A stretch of 64,000 bases of DNA from the NCBI RefSeq assembly GCF_004745575.1, contig NZ_RPEM01000007.1, forward strand, positions 206,074-270,073. The letters run 5' to 3'. This document shows, one piece after another, positions 1-8,445 of the stretch; position 1 is the stretch's first letter, and each line of letters opens with the position of its first letter. The notes beneath the pieces were generated by a model, which was not told where the DNA came from, did not search any database, and worked only from the letters and a program-made list of their open reading frames with translations. The DNA comes from Pseudotabrizicola sediminis. Its GTDB lineage: Bacteria; Pseudomonadota; Alphaproteobacteria; Rhodobacterales; Rhodobacteraceae. The position numbers and the translations under genes were made by a program.

Positions 1-360
1 GCGCAAAGCATGGGTCAAGGTCTGCAAACGCGGCAGGTCTACCAGCACATCGATGTGCTGGTCAGGCTCATCGGGCAGCCGCGATGCGATCCCGACCAAG
101 ATATCAGACAAGCCTGTCAGTTCCTGGATCATCAGATCCAGCGATTGCAGGCGAGACCTGTTGGTTCCTTTCAGATCTGCCACGACAGTGCCATCAATGC
201 CATCTGTGCAAAGCATCACAGCTTCGATCGCCCGCAGGGTTTCGGTAATGCGCAGCAGATGCTTTCCACTGCGCAGCACCGCGAGCCGTCCGCTCAGGGC
301 AGAACTCTCGCTGGCAAAGACCGGATTGATCTCTGGCTCAATGCCGGTTGGATCAGACAT
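1..360 (-). CDS. Unknown protein at the end of the chemotaxis operon, cut by the left edge
   Basis: An open frame of 120 codons runs from an ATG at 360 leftward off the window with no stop. It begins MSDPTGIEPEINPVF and continues as an alpha-helical, leucine-rich sequence with many charged residues and no cysteine-rich or membrane segment. Its ATG overlaps the stop of the upstream response regulator gene by one base (TGATG), so the two are translationally coupled and it belongs to the chemotaxis operon. I do not recognise the family. A chemotaxis accessory role is inferred from position only, and the C-terminus is not visible. Confidence 0.7.
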   Translation of the reverse strand, partial: MSDPTGIEPEINPVFASESSALSGRLAVLRSGKHLLRITETLRAIEAVMLCTDGIDGTVVADLKGTNRSRLQSLDLMIQELTGLSDILVGIASRLPDEPDQHIDVLVDLPRLQTLTHALR

Positions 361-743
361 CAAATGGGGCCTACCACCTTTTCAATGCAGTCACGCATCC
401 CCTCTCGGGTGAAGGGCTTTGTGATCATGTTATTCATGCCAAGGGCCCGCCCCTTGGCAACGACCGTGGCATCGGCCCGGCCTGTCACGAGGATGAATCC
501 AAGCCGCTCAATCCCCCGGGTGCGCCGGATTCCTTCCAGCAGGCCCAGCCCGTCAAGGCCGGGCATATGATAATCTGAAATGACCAGATGAACCGGCTTT
601 TGCACCAGCGAGCGCAAGGCCTCATCCCCGTCAGCGCAGGTGCGATACCCCTCGATCTGCATCCAGTCCAGCGCCTGTGTAATCAGACCGCGACTGACCG
701 CCGTGTCATCGACCACCATCACTTTCAGATCTTCCCGCTTCAT
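360..743 (-). CDS. CheY-like single-domain response regulator
   Basis: This 127-residue protein is a stand-alone receiver domain. The acidic pair is D12/D13, the phospho-acceptor is D57 (in ISDYHMPGLDG), the switch residue is T87 and the conserved lysine is K109 (TKPF). No output domain follows, so it most likely acts as a diffusible CheY-type protein phosphorylated by the CheA encoded upstream. It may bind the flagellar switch or act as a phosphate sink. It lies 36 bases after cheR and overlaps the next gene by one base. It is the second CheY-like protein in the operon; which of the two drives the motor cannot be told from sequence. Confidence 0.9.
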   Translation of the reverse strand: MKREDLKVMVVDDTAVSRGLITQALDWMQIEGYRTCADGDEALRSLVQKPVHLVISDYHMPGLDGLGLLEGIRRTRGIERLGFILVTGRADATVVAKGRALGMNNMITKPFTREGMRDCIEKVVGPI

Positions 744-779
744 TTGAGCCCCCTTGTCAGGTCAATTCAATGCCGCTGT

Positions 780-1625
780 TCAGCGGCGACGATAGGTTGT
801 CATGCCGTCAGTTTCGAATTCTGACAGGGCAGGACCGGTGATGCGCTCAGAATGGCCGATCATCAGAAACCCGCCCGGAGCCAGTAGGTCCGCAAAACGC
901 TGCCACAGCCGTTCTTGCGTGACCTGGTTGAAATAGATCACAACATTGCGGCAAAAGATCACCTGAAACGGCCCCTTGATCGGCCATTTATCTTGCAAAT
1001 TTAAAGGATTGCAGGAAACCAGCCGACGCGCCTTTTCAGCGATGCGCAGTTCATCCCCAGCTGCGGGATGGTCAAAAAGCCGGCGGGACTGCTCGGCCGA
1101 GAGGCCCTGCACAGAGTCGCTCGCATAGATGGCGCGCCGGGTCTTTTCAATCATCGTCTGATCAATATCTGTCGCCAGAATGCGCACATCATAGCGGTGC
1201 ACATCCGGGCAGGCCGCAAGGATCGTGGCCGCGATGCTGTAGGGCTCCTCACCACTGGAACAGCCGGCGGACCACAGGCGTACCCGCGCGCCAGCCTGCG
1301 CCTTCGCGATCAGCGGCGGCAAAATGGTTGATGCCAAAGCGTCAAAATGATGCTGTTCGCGAAAGAAGGAGGTAACATTGGTGGTGACAGCTGAAATCAG
1401 CGCCTGACGTTCTGCTTCATTCCCATCGGCAGAGATGAAGTCTGCATAGGTTGAAAAATCCGACAGGTTCAGGGCACGCAACCGTTTTATCAGCCGCGAA
1501 TGGACCAAAGGGCGCTTTGCATCGGCCAGAACAATGCCGGCAAGCGAGTGCACAATCTGGGCAATGCGCGAGAAATCCCGATCATCCAGTGGCACATCTG
1601 CATCCGCTTGCAAGGAAGCCCCCAT
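780..1625 (-). CDS. cheR: Chemotaxis protein methyltransferase CheR
   Basis: CheR transfers methyl groups from S-adenosylmethionine to glutamates on chemoreceptors, for adaptation. The N-terminal helical domain (about residues 10-75) precedes the SAM-binding Rossmann fold. Its glycine motif is RLWSAGCSSGEEPYS, and the late motif IFCRNVVIYFN is typical of CheR. I chose the ATG at 1625, four bases after the cheW stop, giving 281 residues. A longer frame from 1673 would overlap cheW by 44 bases. No strong Shine-Dalgarno is visible at either, so coupling to cheW translation is likely. No cheB is visible; it may lie left of the window. Confidence 0.93.
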   Translation of the reverse strand: MGASLQADADVPLDDRDFSRIAQIVHSLAGIVLADAKRPLVHSRLIKRLRALNLSDFSTYADFISADGNEAERQALISAVTTNVTSFFREQHHFDALASTILPPLIAKAQAGARVRLWSAGCSSGEEPYSIAATILAACPDVHRYDVRILATDIDQTMIEKTRRAIYASDSVQGLSAEQSRRLFDHPAAGDELRIAEKARRLVSCNPLNLQDKWPIKGPFQVIFCRNVVIYFNQVTQERLWQRFADLLAPGGFLMIGHSERITGPALSEFETDGMTTYRRR

Positions 1626-1629
1626 GGGT

Positions 1630-2097
1630 TCAGGCCGCCGCGTCATCGGCCGGCGGCAACAGCTGTGCGACATCCAGCAAGCGGATCAACCGGCTGTCCT
1701 GCACAACCACGCCGCGCAGCATGCTGCGGGTGGCTTCGGACGCAAGATCGGGTGTCGGCTGAATGCCAGAGGCGGGAACCCCCAGGATATCGGTCACCGC
1801 TTCCACCAGAAGACCGACCGTCCTGTTCTGGATTGCGGCCACGATAATGACATTGCGGTCCTTGTCTTCAATCGGCTCCAAACCCAGCCGCCTGGCCAGA
1901 TCCAGGATCGGCACCACGGCCCCCCGGAGGTTGATCACCCCCTGCACATAGCTTGGCGCATGTGGCAGCAGCGCCGGCCGGCTCCAACCGCGGATTTCAC
2001 GGACCGAAAGAATGTCGATGCAGAAATCCTGCCCGGCTGTCCGAAAGGCAACCAGTTCTCTGATATCGGGATCGGTGGCGAAACCGGAGGAGCGCAT
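1630..2097 (-). CDS. cheW: Chemotaxis coupling protein CheW
   Basis: The 155-residue protein is a single CheW-like SH3-fold domain linking CheA to chemoreceptors. Family features include FCIDILSVREIRGW near the N-terminus, the NLRGAVVPILDLARRLGL segment in the middle and GLLVEAVTDILGV in the second half. It starts four bases after the cheA stop and is followed by cheR after another four bases, in a compact operon. The last 20 residues are alanine- and proline-rich. No start-proximal Shine-Dalgarno is evident, consistent with translational coupling to cheA. Confidence 0.94.
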   Translation of the reverse strand: MRSSGFATDPDIRELVAFRTAGQDFCIDILSVREIRGWSRPALLPHAPSYVQGVINLRGAVVPILDLARRLGLEPIEDKDRNVIIVAAIQNRTVGLLVEAVTDILGVPASGIQPTPDLASEATRSMLRGVVVQDSRLIRLLDVAQLLPPADDAAA

Positions 2098-2101
2098 GAG
2101 C

Positions 2102-4237
2102 TTATTCCGCTGCTAGGAAAACATTGGGGCGAGATGGGTTCGGGCCGATGGCGGCAAGATCGGAGGGATCAACAATCAGAGCGACAGACCCATCGCCAAG
2201 CACAGTGGCCGCCGCGATACCGGGGATCTGGCCATAATTGGCCTCCAGCCCCTTGATGACCACCTGCCTTTGATCGCGGATGCCGTCGACCATCAGGGCG
2301 ATCGCGCCATCATCACCACGTTCGACCACGACGACGATTTCCCCCTCGCCCGGCTTGAGCGTGCGCCGAAATCCAAGCGCGGCACCGACATCAATCAGCG
2401 GCAGGCAGCGTCCACGCACATCAAGGACAGAGTCGGTTCTGCCCAGTGTGTGGCGCATCATTATGTCGGGGCGCAGCGTTTCGATGATGGTCGAGACGGG
2501 CAGTACGAGGGTTTGCCCCGCCGCCTCGAACACCATGCCATCCAGCACGGCAAGCGTCAGCGGCAGGCTGATCGTCAGCGTCGTGCCTTGGCCGCGCACC
2601 GACGCAATCCCCACCCGGCCACCAAGGCCGGCAATCTCGGAGCGGACCACATCCATGCCAACGCCACGACCGGACAGGGCGGACACTTCAGTCGCCGTTG
2701 AAAACCCCGGCAGGAACAGCAGGGCGTCAATTTCCTGCGGCGAAAGCTCTGCATTGGGCGGAACCAGCCCTTTTTCGATGGCGATCTGGCGTACCTTGTC
2801 ACGGTCGATGCCGGCCCCGTCATCCTGAACGGTGATGACAATCCGCCCAGACCGGTGTGCGGCAGACAGCTTTACAACACCTTCGGTCGGCTTGCCGATT
2901 TCATCCCGGCGCGCGGGCTTTTCCAACCCGTGATCCACAGAATTGCGGATCATATGGGTCAGCGGATCGGCCAGACGCTCGATGATCGTCTTATCCACCT
3001 CGGTGCTTTCGCCCTCGGTCACCAGACGCGCGGATTTTCCCGCCGCCATCGACGCTTCGCGCACTATGCGGTGCATCCGGTCAAACAGCGGCTTGACCGG
3101 CTGGGCCCGGATCGCCATGACAGATTCCTGGATCTGGCGCGACAGCTGGCGCAGCTGATCGAGGCTGCGGTCCACTTCGACAGAGCCAAAGCCGGGGGAT
3201 TGTTCGATGGCTTCCGTCAGCATGGCCTGATGGATCACCAACTCGCCCAGGATATCGACCAGCCTGTCAACACGGTCAATGTCGACGCGGATGGTCGGCC
3301 GCGGGCCGGTCGAAGCACTTGGTGCAGAAGAGGCCGGCTGCGGTGAAGCTGCAGCTGGGGCGTCAGGTGATTTTGGCGGGGCCACCGGTTTTGGCGGAGC
3401 CGCCACCGGCGCTGCTGCAACGACAACCGGTGCCGACGGTGCAAGGCTTGTCTCTGGCAGGGGACCATCAGGGTCTGGCGGCGTTTCCGCCTCAGCTTCA
3501 AGGGTTAGATCACAATTGCCTTCGATGAAATCGAAAATCGCAAGGATCTCTCTGTCAGACCGTTCTGTCTGCAAGGTCACGGTCCAGCCCAGATAGGATT
3601 GACCGGGGTCAAATCCGCCCGGTACCGGCAAGGCGCTTTGATCCAGTTCGACCTCAACCTCATCGGTGCCGCACAGGTCGCGCAGCAAAAAGGCCGGATC
3701 ATGGCCCGAGGCAAAGGCCCCGGAATGGGGACGGAAGGTCAGCGTGACCTTGCGCAACAGACTGGTCAGAGGCAAGGCCGACAGATCCATGCCGAACGGA
3801 CCATCGAGCGCGAGAGGTTCAAAGACGAACGCCTCTTCTTCCTTGTGGCCGCCCATGCCCGCCTGTGCTTCCAGCGCGACAATCACGCGCTGATCCAGCT
3901 CCGGGTCGGTCTCTGTCCCGTTGCGCGACGCGTTGATCATATCGGCCAGATGGTCGCTGGAATGCAACAAGGCCCCCAGCAAGGCAGGTTCTGGCTGCAA
4001 CTGGCCGCCGCGCAGGGCATCCAGCACCGTTTCGAACCGATGTGCAAAGTTGACCAATGGCTTCAGATCGAAGGCACCCGCCCCGCCCTTGATCGAATGC
4101 ACCGCCCGGAACACGGCATTTACGGTGTCAGCCTCTTGCGCGCCGGTCTGGATGGCACGCAACCCTTCTTCCAGGGCGGACAGCAATTCTTCCGCCTCGA
4201 CAAAGAAAATATCCTTCAGATCAATCGCACCCGCCAT
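2102..4237 (-). CDS. cheA: Chemotaxis histidine kinase CheA
   Basis: CheA autophosphorylates and passes phosphate to CheY and CheB. Reading from the ATG at 4237 (711 residues), the HPt domain has its phospho-histidine at H47 (AVHSIKGGAG). A P2-like region follows, then a proline/alanine-rich linker around 270-320 and the dimerisation helices (DRVDRLVDILGELVIHQ). The HATPase boxes are N (HMIRNSVDHGLE), G1 (QDDGAGID), F and G2 (LSGRGVGMDVV). A C-terminal CheW-like domain ends the protein. The start lies seven bases after the upstream cheY stop. A longer frame from 4336 would run deep into cheY and is rejected. Confidence 0.95.
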   Translation of the reverse strand: MAGAIDLKDIFFVEAEELLSALEEGLRAIQTGAQEADTVNAVFRAVHSIKGGAGAFDLKPLVNFAHRFETVLDALRGGQLQPEPALLGALLHSSDHLADMINASRNGTETDPELDQRVIVALEAQAGMGGHKEEEAFVFEPLALDGPFGMDLSALPLTSLLRKVTLTFRPHSGAFASGHDPAFLLRDLCGTDEVEVELDQSALPVPGGFDPGQSYLGWTVTLQTERSDREILAIFDFIEGNCDLTLEAEAETPPDPDGPLPETSLAPSAPVVVAAAPVAAPPKPVAPPKSPDAPAAASPQPASSAPSASTGPRPTIRVDIDRVDRLVDILGELVIHQAMLTEAIEQSPGFGSVEVDRSLDQLRQLSRQIQESVMAIRAQPVKPLFDRMHRIVREASMAAGKSARLVTEGESTEVDKTIIERLADPLTHMIRNSVDHGLEKPARRDEIGKPTEGVVKLSAAHRSGRIVITVQDDGAGIDRDKVRQIAIEKGLVPPNAELSPQEIDALLFLPGFSTATEVSALSGRGVGMDVVRSEIAGLGGRVGIASVRGQGTTLTISLPLTLAVLDGMVFEAAGQTLVLPVSTIIETLRPDIMMRHTLGRTDSVLDVRGRCLPLIDVGAALGFRRTLKPGEGEIVVVVERGDDGAIALMVDGIRDQRQVVIKGLEANYGQIPGIAAATVLGDGSVALIVDPSDLAAIGPNPSRPNVFLAAE

Positions 4238-4244
4238 TATGCCC

Positions 4245-4613
4245 TCACACAGCCGCGACGCGGCGGATGGTTGACACCAGCGAGTGTTCGTCGAAAGGCT
4301 TGGTAATCCAGCCGGTTGCCCCGGCCTGACGCGCACGCTCTTTCAGCGTTGCCGCACTTTCCGTTGTCAGCACCAGAATCGGCACGCGCGGCGCAACATC
4401 CCCGGCGCGCACAGCTTCGATCAGGCCAAATCCGTCCATGTTGGGCATGTTCAGATCCGTCAGAATCAGATCCGGCGCGACATCCGGCAGTTGCGTCAGC
4501 CCGTCAATGCCGTCTTCCGCCAGCACCACGTCAAAACCGGCTTCCGTCAGGGTTTGCCGGAGCATCTCGCGCATGGTGAGGGAGTCATCAATCGCAAGAA
4601 TGCGCAGGCTCAT
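4245..4613 (-). CDS. cheY: CheY-type response regulator
   Basis: This 122-residue single receiver domain has acidic residues D9/D10, phospho-acceptor D53 (LTDLNMPNMDG), switch residues T83/T84 and lysine K105 (TKPF). Those are the residues expected of a functional CheY. It overlaps the upstream STAS gene by four bases (ATGA) and precedes cheA by seven bases. The sequence is closer to motor-binding CheY proteins than the second regulator at 360-743, so it is the better candidate for the flagellar switch ligand. That assignment is an inference. Confidence 0.92.
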   Translation of the reverse strand: MSLRILAIDDSLTMREMLRQTLTEAGFDVVLAEDGIDGLTQLPDVAPDLILTDLNMPNMDGFGLIEAVRAGDVAPRVPILVLTTESAATLKERARQAGATGWITKPFDEHSLVSTIRRVAAV

Positions 4614-4894
4614 GCCTTATCCTCCTTGATCAGGGAAAGTGCACCCATGACACGAAGGCAATCGCGGCATTCGGGCGAAACAGAAGTGAGTGTCAGAGCG
4701 CCGCCATCGCGCTGTGCGCGCTGTTGGGCGACAAGCAGCACCTGCAAAGCGGCAGAGCTCAGATGCCGGACCGCCGAGGCATCAATGGTGATGTCGGGCT
4801 TGGGCCCCGCTGGGTCATACCTGCTATCCAGGTCGTACCACAGGGCCTGCGCCGAATCCGGCGTCACTCTTGCGACAAGTTCGATCGTGCGCAT
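4610..4894 (-). CDS. STAS-domain protein, first gene of the chemotaxis operon
   Basis: Read from the ATG at 4894, the gene gives 94 residues with a STAS fold (anti-sigma-factor-antagonist type). It has the pattern DITIDASAVRHLSSAALQVL, where the serines after the first strand and before the long helix match the phosphorylatable position of SpoIIAA-like proteins. An AGGT Shine-Dalgarno lies seven bases upstream of this ATG, so I prefer it to the upstream start at 4936. STAS proteins of this size head chemotaxis operons in many alphaproteobacteria. A role in modulating CheA or an anti-sigma partner is inferred. The gene overlaps cheY by four bases. Confidence 0.82.
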   Translation of the reverse strand: MRTIELVARVTPDSAQALWYDLDSRYDPAGPKPDITIDASAVRHLSSAALQVLLVAQQRAQRDGGALTLTSVSPECRDCLRVMGALSLIKEDKA

Positions 4895-5034
4895 CTTTAC
4901 CTGACCCTCTGACCCGCGAAAGAGGGGCGGCTGCAACCCTCTGCAAGCCCAGAGGTAGCGCCGAAAGCCTAAAGGATCCGTTTAGCTGCACCGCAATTCA
5001 CACGGCATTTTAGGCGCTTCTGCCCGTTCGCCGG
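4895..5034. promoter_or_regulatory. Gap between the nucleoside operon and the chemotaxis operon
   Basis: These 140 bases separate the end of the amidohydrolase gene from the STAS gene, both read leftward, so the chemotaxis promoter should lie here. A short hairpin with arms CCTCTG (4938-4943) and CAGAGG (4950-4955) is visible, but it has no T-tract and is not a convincing terminator. I could not identify a clear -35/-10 pair or a flagellar-class promoter. Confidence 0.35.
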
Positions 5035-6315
5035 TCAGGCCCGCGTGCCATCATGCCGCCGCCGGACCTGTTCCGGCCGCCCCGGCAGCGCCAGCCGCGT
5101 GTCATTGCGCTGCTTTTGCGCGACGATTTGGCCTTTGGACACCACAGCCAGACGGTCGGGCCGCAGGCGCAGCGCCTCGACCGGGGTGCCGGCATCCAGC
5201 ACCACCAGCGATGCCAGACTGCCCGGCATCAGCCCGTAATCGTGCAAGCCCATGATTCTGGCATTGTCCTGCGTCACCATGCGGAAACAGCGTGCCATCT
5301 CTTCGGGGTGGGTCATCTGGGCCACGTGCAGGCCCATGAAGGCGACATCCAGCATGTCTGCGGTGCCAAGACTGTACCAAGGGTCCAGCACACAATCCTG
5401 CCCCCAGCCGACAGTCACCCCCGCCGCCTGCAACTCCCGCACCCGCGTCAGCCCGCGCCGTTTGGGATAACTGTCGTGCCGCCCCTGCAGGGTGATGTTG
5501 ATCAACGGGTTCGGAATCGCCGTCATGCCACTTTCCGCAATCAGCGGAATCAGCTTGGACACATAATAATTGTCCATCGAATGCATGGATGTCAGATGCG
5601 ACCCCGCGGCCCGCGCGCCCAAGCCGTGCCGCGTCACTTCGCGCGCCATGGTCTCGACATGACGGCTCATCGGATCATCTGTTTCATCGCAATGCACGTC
5701 CCACATCAACCCGCGCTCTGCCGCGATGCGTGCCAGATCGCGCAAGCTGTCGGCCCCTTCCTCCATCGTGCGTTCGAAATGCGGGATGCCGCCGACCACG
5801 CCCACTCCCATATCCAGCGCGCGCAGCAGGTTCTGCCGACCCGTCGGGCTGCGGTAAAGGCCATCTTGCGGGAAGGCCACGAGTTGCAGATCGAGGTATG
5901 GCGCGACCGTCCGTTGCACCTGCAGCATCGCTTCCACCCCGCGCAGATGGTCGGGCGTTGTGTCGACATGGGTGCGGATCGCTAGCAACCCCATGCTGAC
6001 CGCCCAGTCGCAATAGCGCAGGGCACGCGCCACCATCTCGTCCACCGATGCCTGCGCCCGCAACTCCCCCCACAGGCTTATCCCCTCCAGCAGCGTGCCC
6101 GAGGCATTCACGCGGGGGAGGCCATAGGACAGCACGGCATCCATATGGAAATGGGGGTCAACAAAGGGCGGGCTGACCAGATCGCCGGTGGCGTCGATCA
6201 CCGTCCCAGCCTCTGCCTCGATCCGCCCCACCTCGGCGATGCGGTCGCCTTTGATGCCGATATCGGCCACTGTGCCATCCGGCAGGGTGCCCCCCTTGAC
6301 GATCAGATCAAACAT
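5035..6315 (-). CDS. Amidohydrolase related to cytosine deaminase
   Basis: This 426-residue metal-dependent hydrolase has the CodA-like layout. The first metal site is the HFHMD motif near residues 55-60 (DPHFHMDAVLS), followed by THVDTTPDH, HCDETDD near the centre, and WGQDCVLDPW supplying the last aspartate. The family deaminates cytosine or related ring compounds to uracil-type products. Its ATG overlaps the stop of the adjacent permease gene by one base (TGATG), which ties it to the nucleoside transporter and suggests the imported compound is deaminated here. The exact substrate (cytosine, creatinine-like ring, or other pyrimidine) cannot be decided from sequence. Confidence 0.85.
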   Translation of the reverse strand: MFDLIVKGGTLPDGTVADIGIKGDRIAEVGRIEAEAGTVIDATGDLVSPPFVDPHFHMDAVLSYGLPRVNASGTLLEGISLWGELRAQASVDEMVARALRYCDWAVSMGLLAIRTHVDTTPDHLRGVEAMLQVQRTVAPYLDLQLVAFPQDGLYRSPTGRQNLLRALDMGVGVVGGIPHFERTMEEGADSLRDLARIAAERGLMWDVHCDETDDPMSRHVETMAREVTRHGLGARAAGSHLTSMHSMDNYYVSKLIPLIAESGMTAIPNPLINITLQGRHDSYPKRRGLTRVRELQAAGVTVGWGQDCVLDPWYSLGTADMLDVAFMGLHVAQMTHPEEMARCFRMVTQDNARIMGLHDYGLMPGSLASLVVLDAGTPVEALRLRPDRLAVVSKGQIVAQKQRNDTRLALPGRPEQVRRRHDGTRA

Positions 6316-7259
6316 CAGCGCTCTCCTTTGGCATAGGGCACCATCAGCGCCGCAGGGACCTGCGCGCGGCGCGACATCGCCACCAGCGCCAGAATGGACA
6401 GGACATAGGGCAACATCAGGAACAGTTGATAGGGGACCACCGCGCCGATAGGCGTCTGCTGCAACCGGATCTGCAAGGCATCGAACCCGGCAAACAGCAG
6501 CGCGCCCAGCACCGCCTTGCCGGGCCGCCAGGCCCCGAACACCACCAGAGCAATGCAGATCCAGCCGCGCCCGTTGACCATTTCGAAGAAAAATGACGAA
6601 AACGCCGACAGGGTCAGGAAACTGCCCCCCACCGCCATCAGCCCCGATCCCACCATCACCGCCCCGACGCGCACACCGGTGACCGACACGCCCTGCGCCT
6701 CCAGCGCCGCCGGGTTCTCACCCGCCGCCCGCACCGCCAGCCCCAATGGCGTGCGGTAGAGCACAAAGGCCACCAGCCCGGCACACGCAAAAGCCGCATA
6801 GGTCAGCGGCGTCTGCGCAAACAACGCCGGCCCCAGCAGCGGAATGTCCGACAAGACCGGCACCTCCCAGCTTTGAAACGGCACGATCTTTGGCGGGGTC
6901 GTCACCTGTGGGAGGGCCAGCCGATAGGCGAAATAGGCGGTTGCCGTGGCCAGCATCGTCACCCCCAGCCCCACCACATGCTGGCTCAGGCCAAAGGGCA
7001 CCACCAGCACCCCGTGCAGCAGTCCGAACAGCGCCCCAGCACAGAAAGCCACCGCCACCCCGCCCCATAGCGGCAGACCCAGATAGACCGCCATCCACCC
7101 GGCAAAGGCCCCGATCACCATGATCCCCTCGATCCCAAGGTTCAGAACCCCGGCCCGCTCGCAGATAAGCTCGCCCATGGTGGCAAAGATCAGCGGTGAG
7201 GCGATGCGGAGCACCGCCGCCCAGAAACTGGCCGAGATCAGGATTTCAATCACACCCAT
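6315..7259 (-). CDS. ABC transporter permease, BMP/nucleoside type (YufQ-like)
   Basis: This is a membrane subunit with about eight hydrophobic segments, beginning MGVIEILISASFWAAVLRIASPLIFAT. The signature ICERAGVLNLGIEGIM is characteristic of second permeases in BMP-type nucleoside importers. An AGGAG sits only one base before the ATG at 7259 but seven bases before a GTG at 7253, so the true start may be the GTG. A longer frame to 7385 runs through an intergenic repeat and is rejected. It pairs with the permease at 7402-8445 and feeds the amidohydrolase downstream. Confidence 0.9.
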   Translation of the reverse strand: MGVIEILISASFWAAVLRIASPLIFATMGELICERAGVLNLGIEGIMVIGAFAGWMAVYLGLPLWGGVAVAFCAGALFGLLHGVLVVPFGLSQHVVGLGVTMLATATAYFAYRLALPQVTTPPKIVPFQSWEVPVLSDIPLLGPALFAQTPLTYAAFACAGLVAFVLYRTPLGLAVRAAGENPAALEAQGVSVTGVRVGAVMVGSGLMAVGGSFLTLSAFSSFFFEMVNGRGWICIALVVFGAWRPGKAVLGALLFAGFDALQIRLQQTPIGAVVPYQLFLMLPYVLSILALVAMSRRAQVPAALMVPYAKGER

Positions 7260-7279
7260 TCTCCTGAAAGGCTCTGATG

Positions 7280-7380
7280 GCTTGCACCCTTGAAAAATAC
7301 TCCGCGGAAGCAGCCCAGTGGTTTCGCCGTCGGTTCGAAAAACCACTTGCCTTGGGGGGCACCAACCCCCCCCGGCGGTT
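7280..7380 (-). repeat. Rhodobacterales-type intergenic stem repeat inside the transporter operon
   Basis: The gap between the two permease genes holds, on the minus strand, a G-run/C-run stem (GGGGGG with CCCCCC around 7354-7373). A second hairpin has arms AGTGGTTT and AAACCACT (7317-7348), and then comes CCGCGGAGTATTTTT. The end resembles elements at about 29308 and 51271. It would lie in the mRNA between two cotranscribed genes and could attenuate transcription or protect the upstream message. The role is inferred. Confidence 0.55.
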
Positions 7381-7401
7381 TGCAAAAGCCCTGACCGCTG
7401 A

Positions 7402-8445
7402 TCATCCCCGCACCACCCGAACCTTGGTCAGCGCGATTCCCAGCACCATGAACAACAGCGCCACCGCCAGCAGCATATCAGCGATATAGGTCGGCACCCC
7501 CGCACTCCGGCTCATGGCATCGGCCCCCACAAATACCCCAGCCACGAACAGCGCGGTCACCACCACCCCCAGCGGATGCAGCAGCGCCAGCATGGCGACG
7601 ATGATCCCGGTATAGCCGAATCCCGGCGAGAGGTCCAAAGACAGGTGCCCCTTGGCCCCCGCCACCTCGGACCACCCGGCCAAGGCCGCCAACCCACCCG
7701 ACAGCAGCGCGGTTTTCACCAGTACCGCGTTCACCGGCATGCCTGCAAAGCGCGCGGCGCGGATGTTGGACCCGACAGCCCGCATCTCGAACCCCAGTGT
7801 GGTGCGGGTTTGAACAACCCAGACGATAACCGCCGCAATCAGCGCAATGCCAAAGCCCCAATGCAGCCGCAACCCGTCCACGATGCGCGGCAGGCGGGCA
7901 TCGGGGGTCAGCGCGGGGGATTTGGGCCAGCCCATGCCCATCGGGTCTTTCAGCGGGCCTTCCAGCAGGTAGCTCACAAACAGCGCCATGATGAAGTTCA
8001 AAAGCAAGGTGGTCACCACCTCATCCACTCCCAGCCGTACCTTCAACAGCACCGGCACCAAGAGCAGCATAGCCCCCGCCAGCAGCGCCACAGCCGCGCT
8101 GACCGGCAGCACAAAAGGCGCACCAAGGGCACCCGTCCCCAGCAAAACCGCGATGATGGCCCCGGCGTAAAGCTGCGCCTCGGCCCCGATGTTCCACAGC
8201 TTGGCCCGGAAGGCCACCGCCACCGCCAGCCCGGTAAAGATCAGCGGTGTGGCGCGGTTCAGCGTTTCCAGCACCGCCAGCCGTGAGCCCAGCGCCCCGG
8301 TCAGGATCTGGCCCAGCACCGCAAAGGGATTTGCCCCGGCCAGCAACGCCAGCCCCATTGCAACCAGCACCGTCGCGGCCAAGGCAAGGGCAGGCAATCC
8401 CAGCTGGCGCAGCAGGGTGGGGTTCGCAACAGGCTCAAGCCGCAT
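7402..8445 (-). CDS. ABC transporter permease, BMP/nucleoside type (YufP-like)
   Basis: This 347-residue protein has roughly nine membrane segments. Family markers are NRATPLIFTGLAVAVAFRAKLWNIGAEAQ and the GVDEVVTTLLLNFIM loop, which are typical of the first permease of BMP-type nucleoside importers. The start overlaps the upstream ATPase gene by 11 bases. With the second permease it would form the membrane channel served by the double ATPase (8435-9964) and the binding protein (9961-10983). Confidence 0.9.
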   Translation of the reverse strand: MRLEPVANPTLLRQLGLPALALAATVLVAMGLALLAGANPFAVLGQILTGALGSRLAVLETLNRATPLIFTGLAVAVAFRAKLWNIGAEAQLYAGAIIAVLLGTGALGAPFVLPVSAAVALLAGAMLLLVPVLLKVRLGVDEVVTTLLLNFIMALFVSYLLEGPLKDPMGMGWPKSPALTPDARLPRIVDGLRLHWGFGIALIAAVIVWVVQTRTTLGFEMRAVGSNIRAARFAGMPVNAVLVKTALLSGGLAALAGWSEVAGAKGHLSLDLSPGFGYTGIIVAMLALLHPLGVVVTALFVAGVFVGADAMSRSAGVPTYIADMLLAVALLFMVLGIALTKVRVVRG

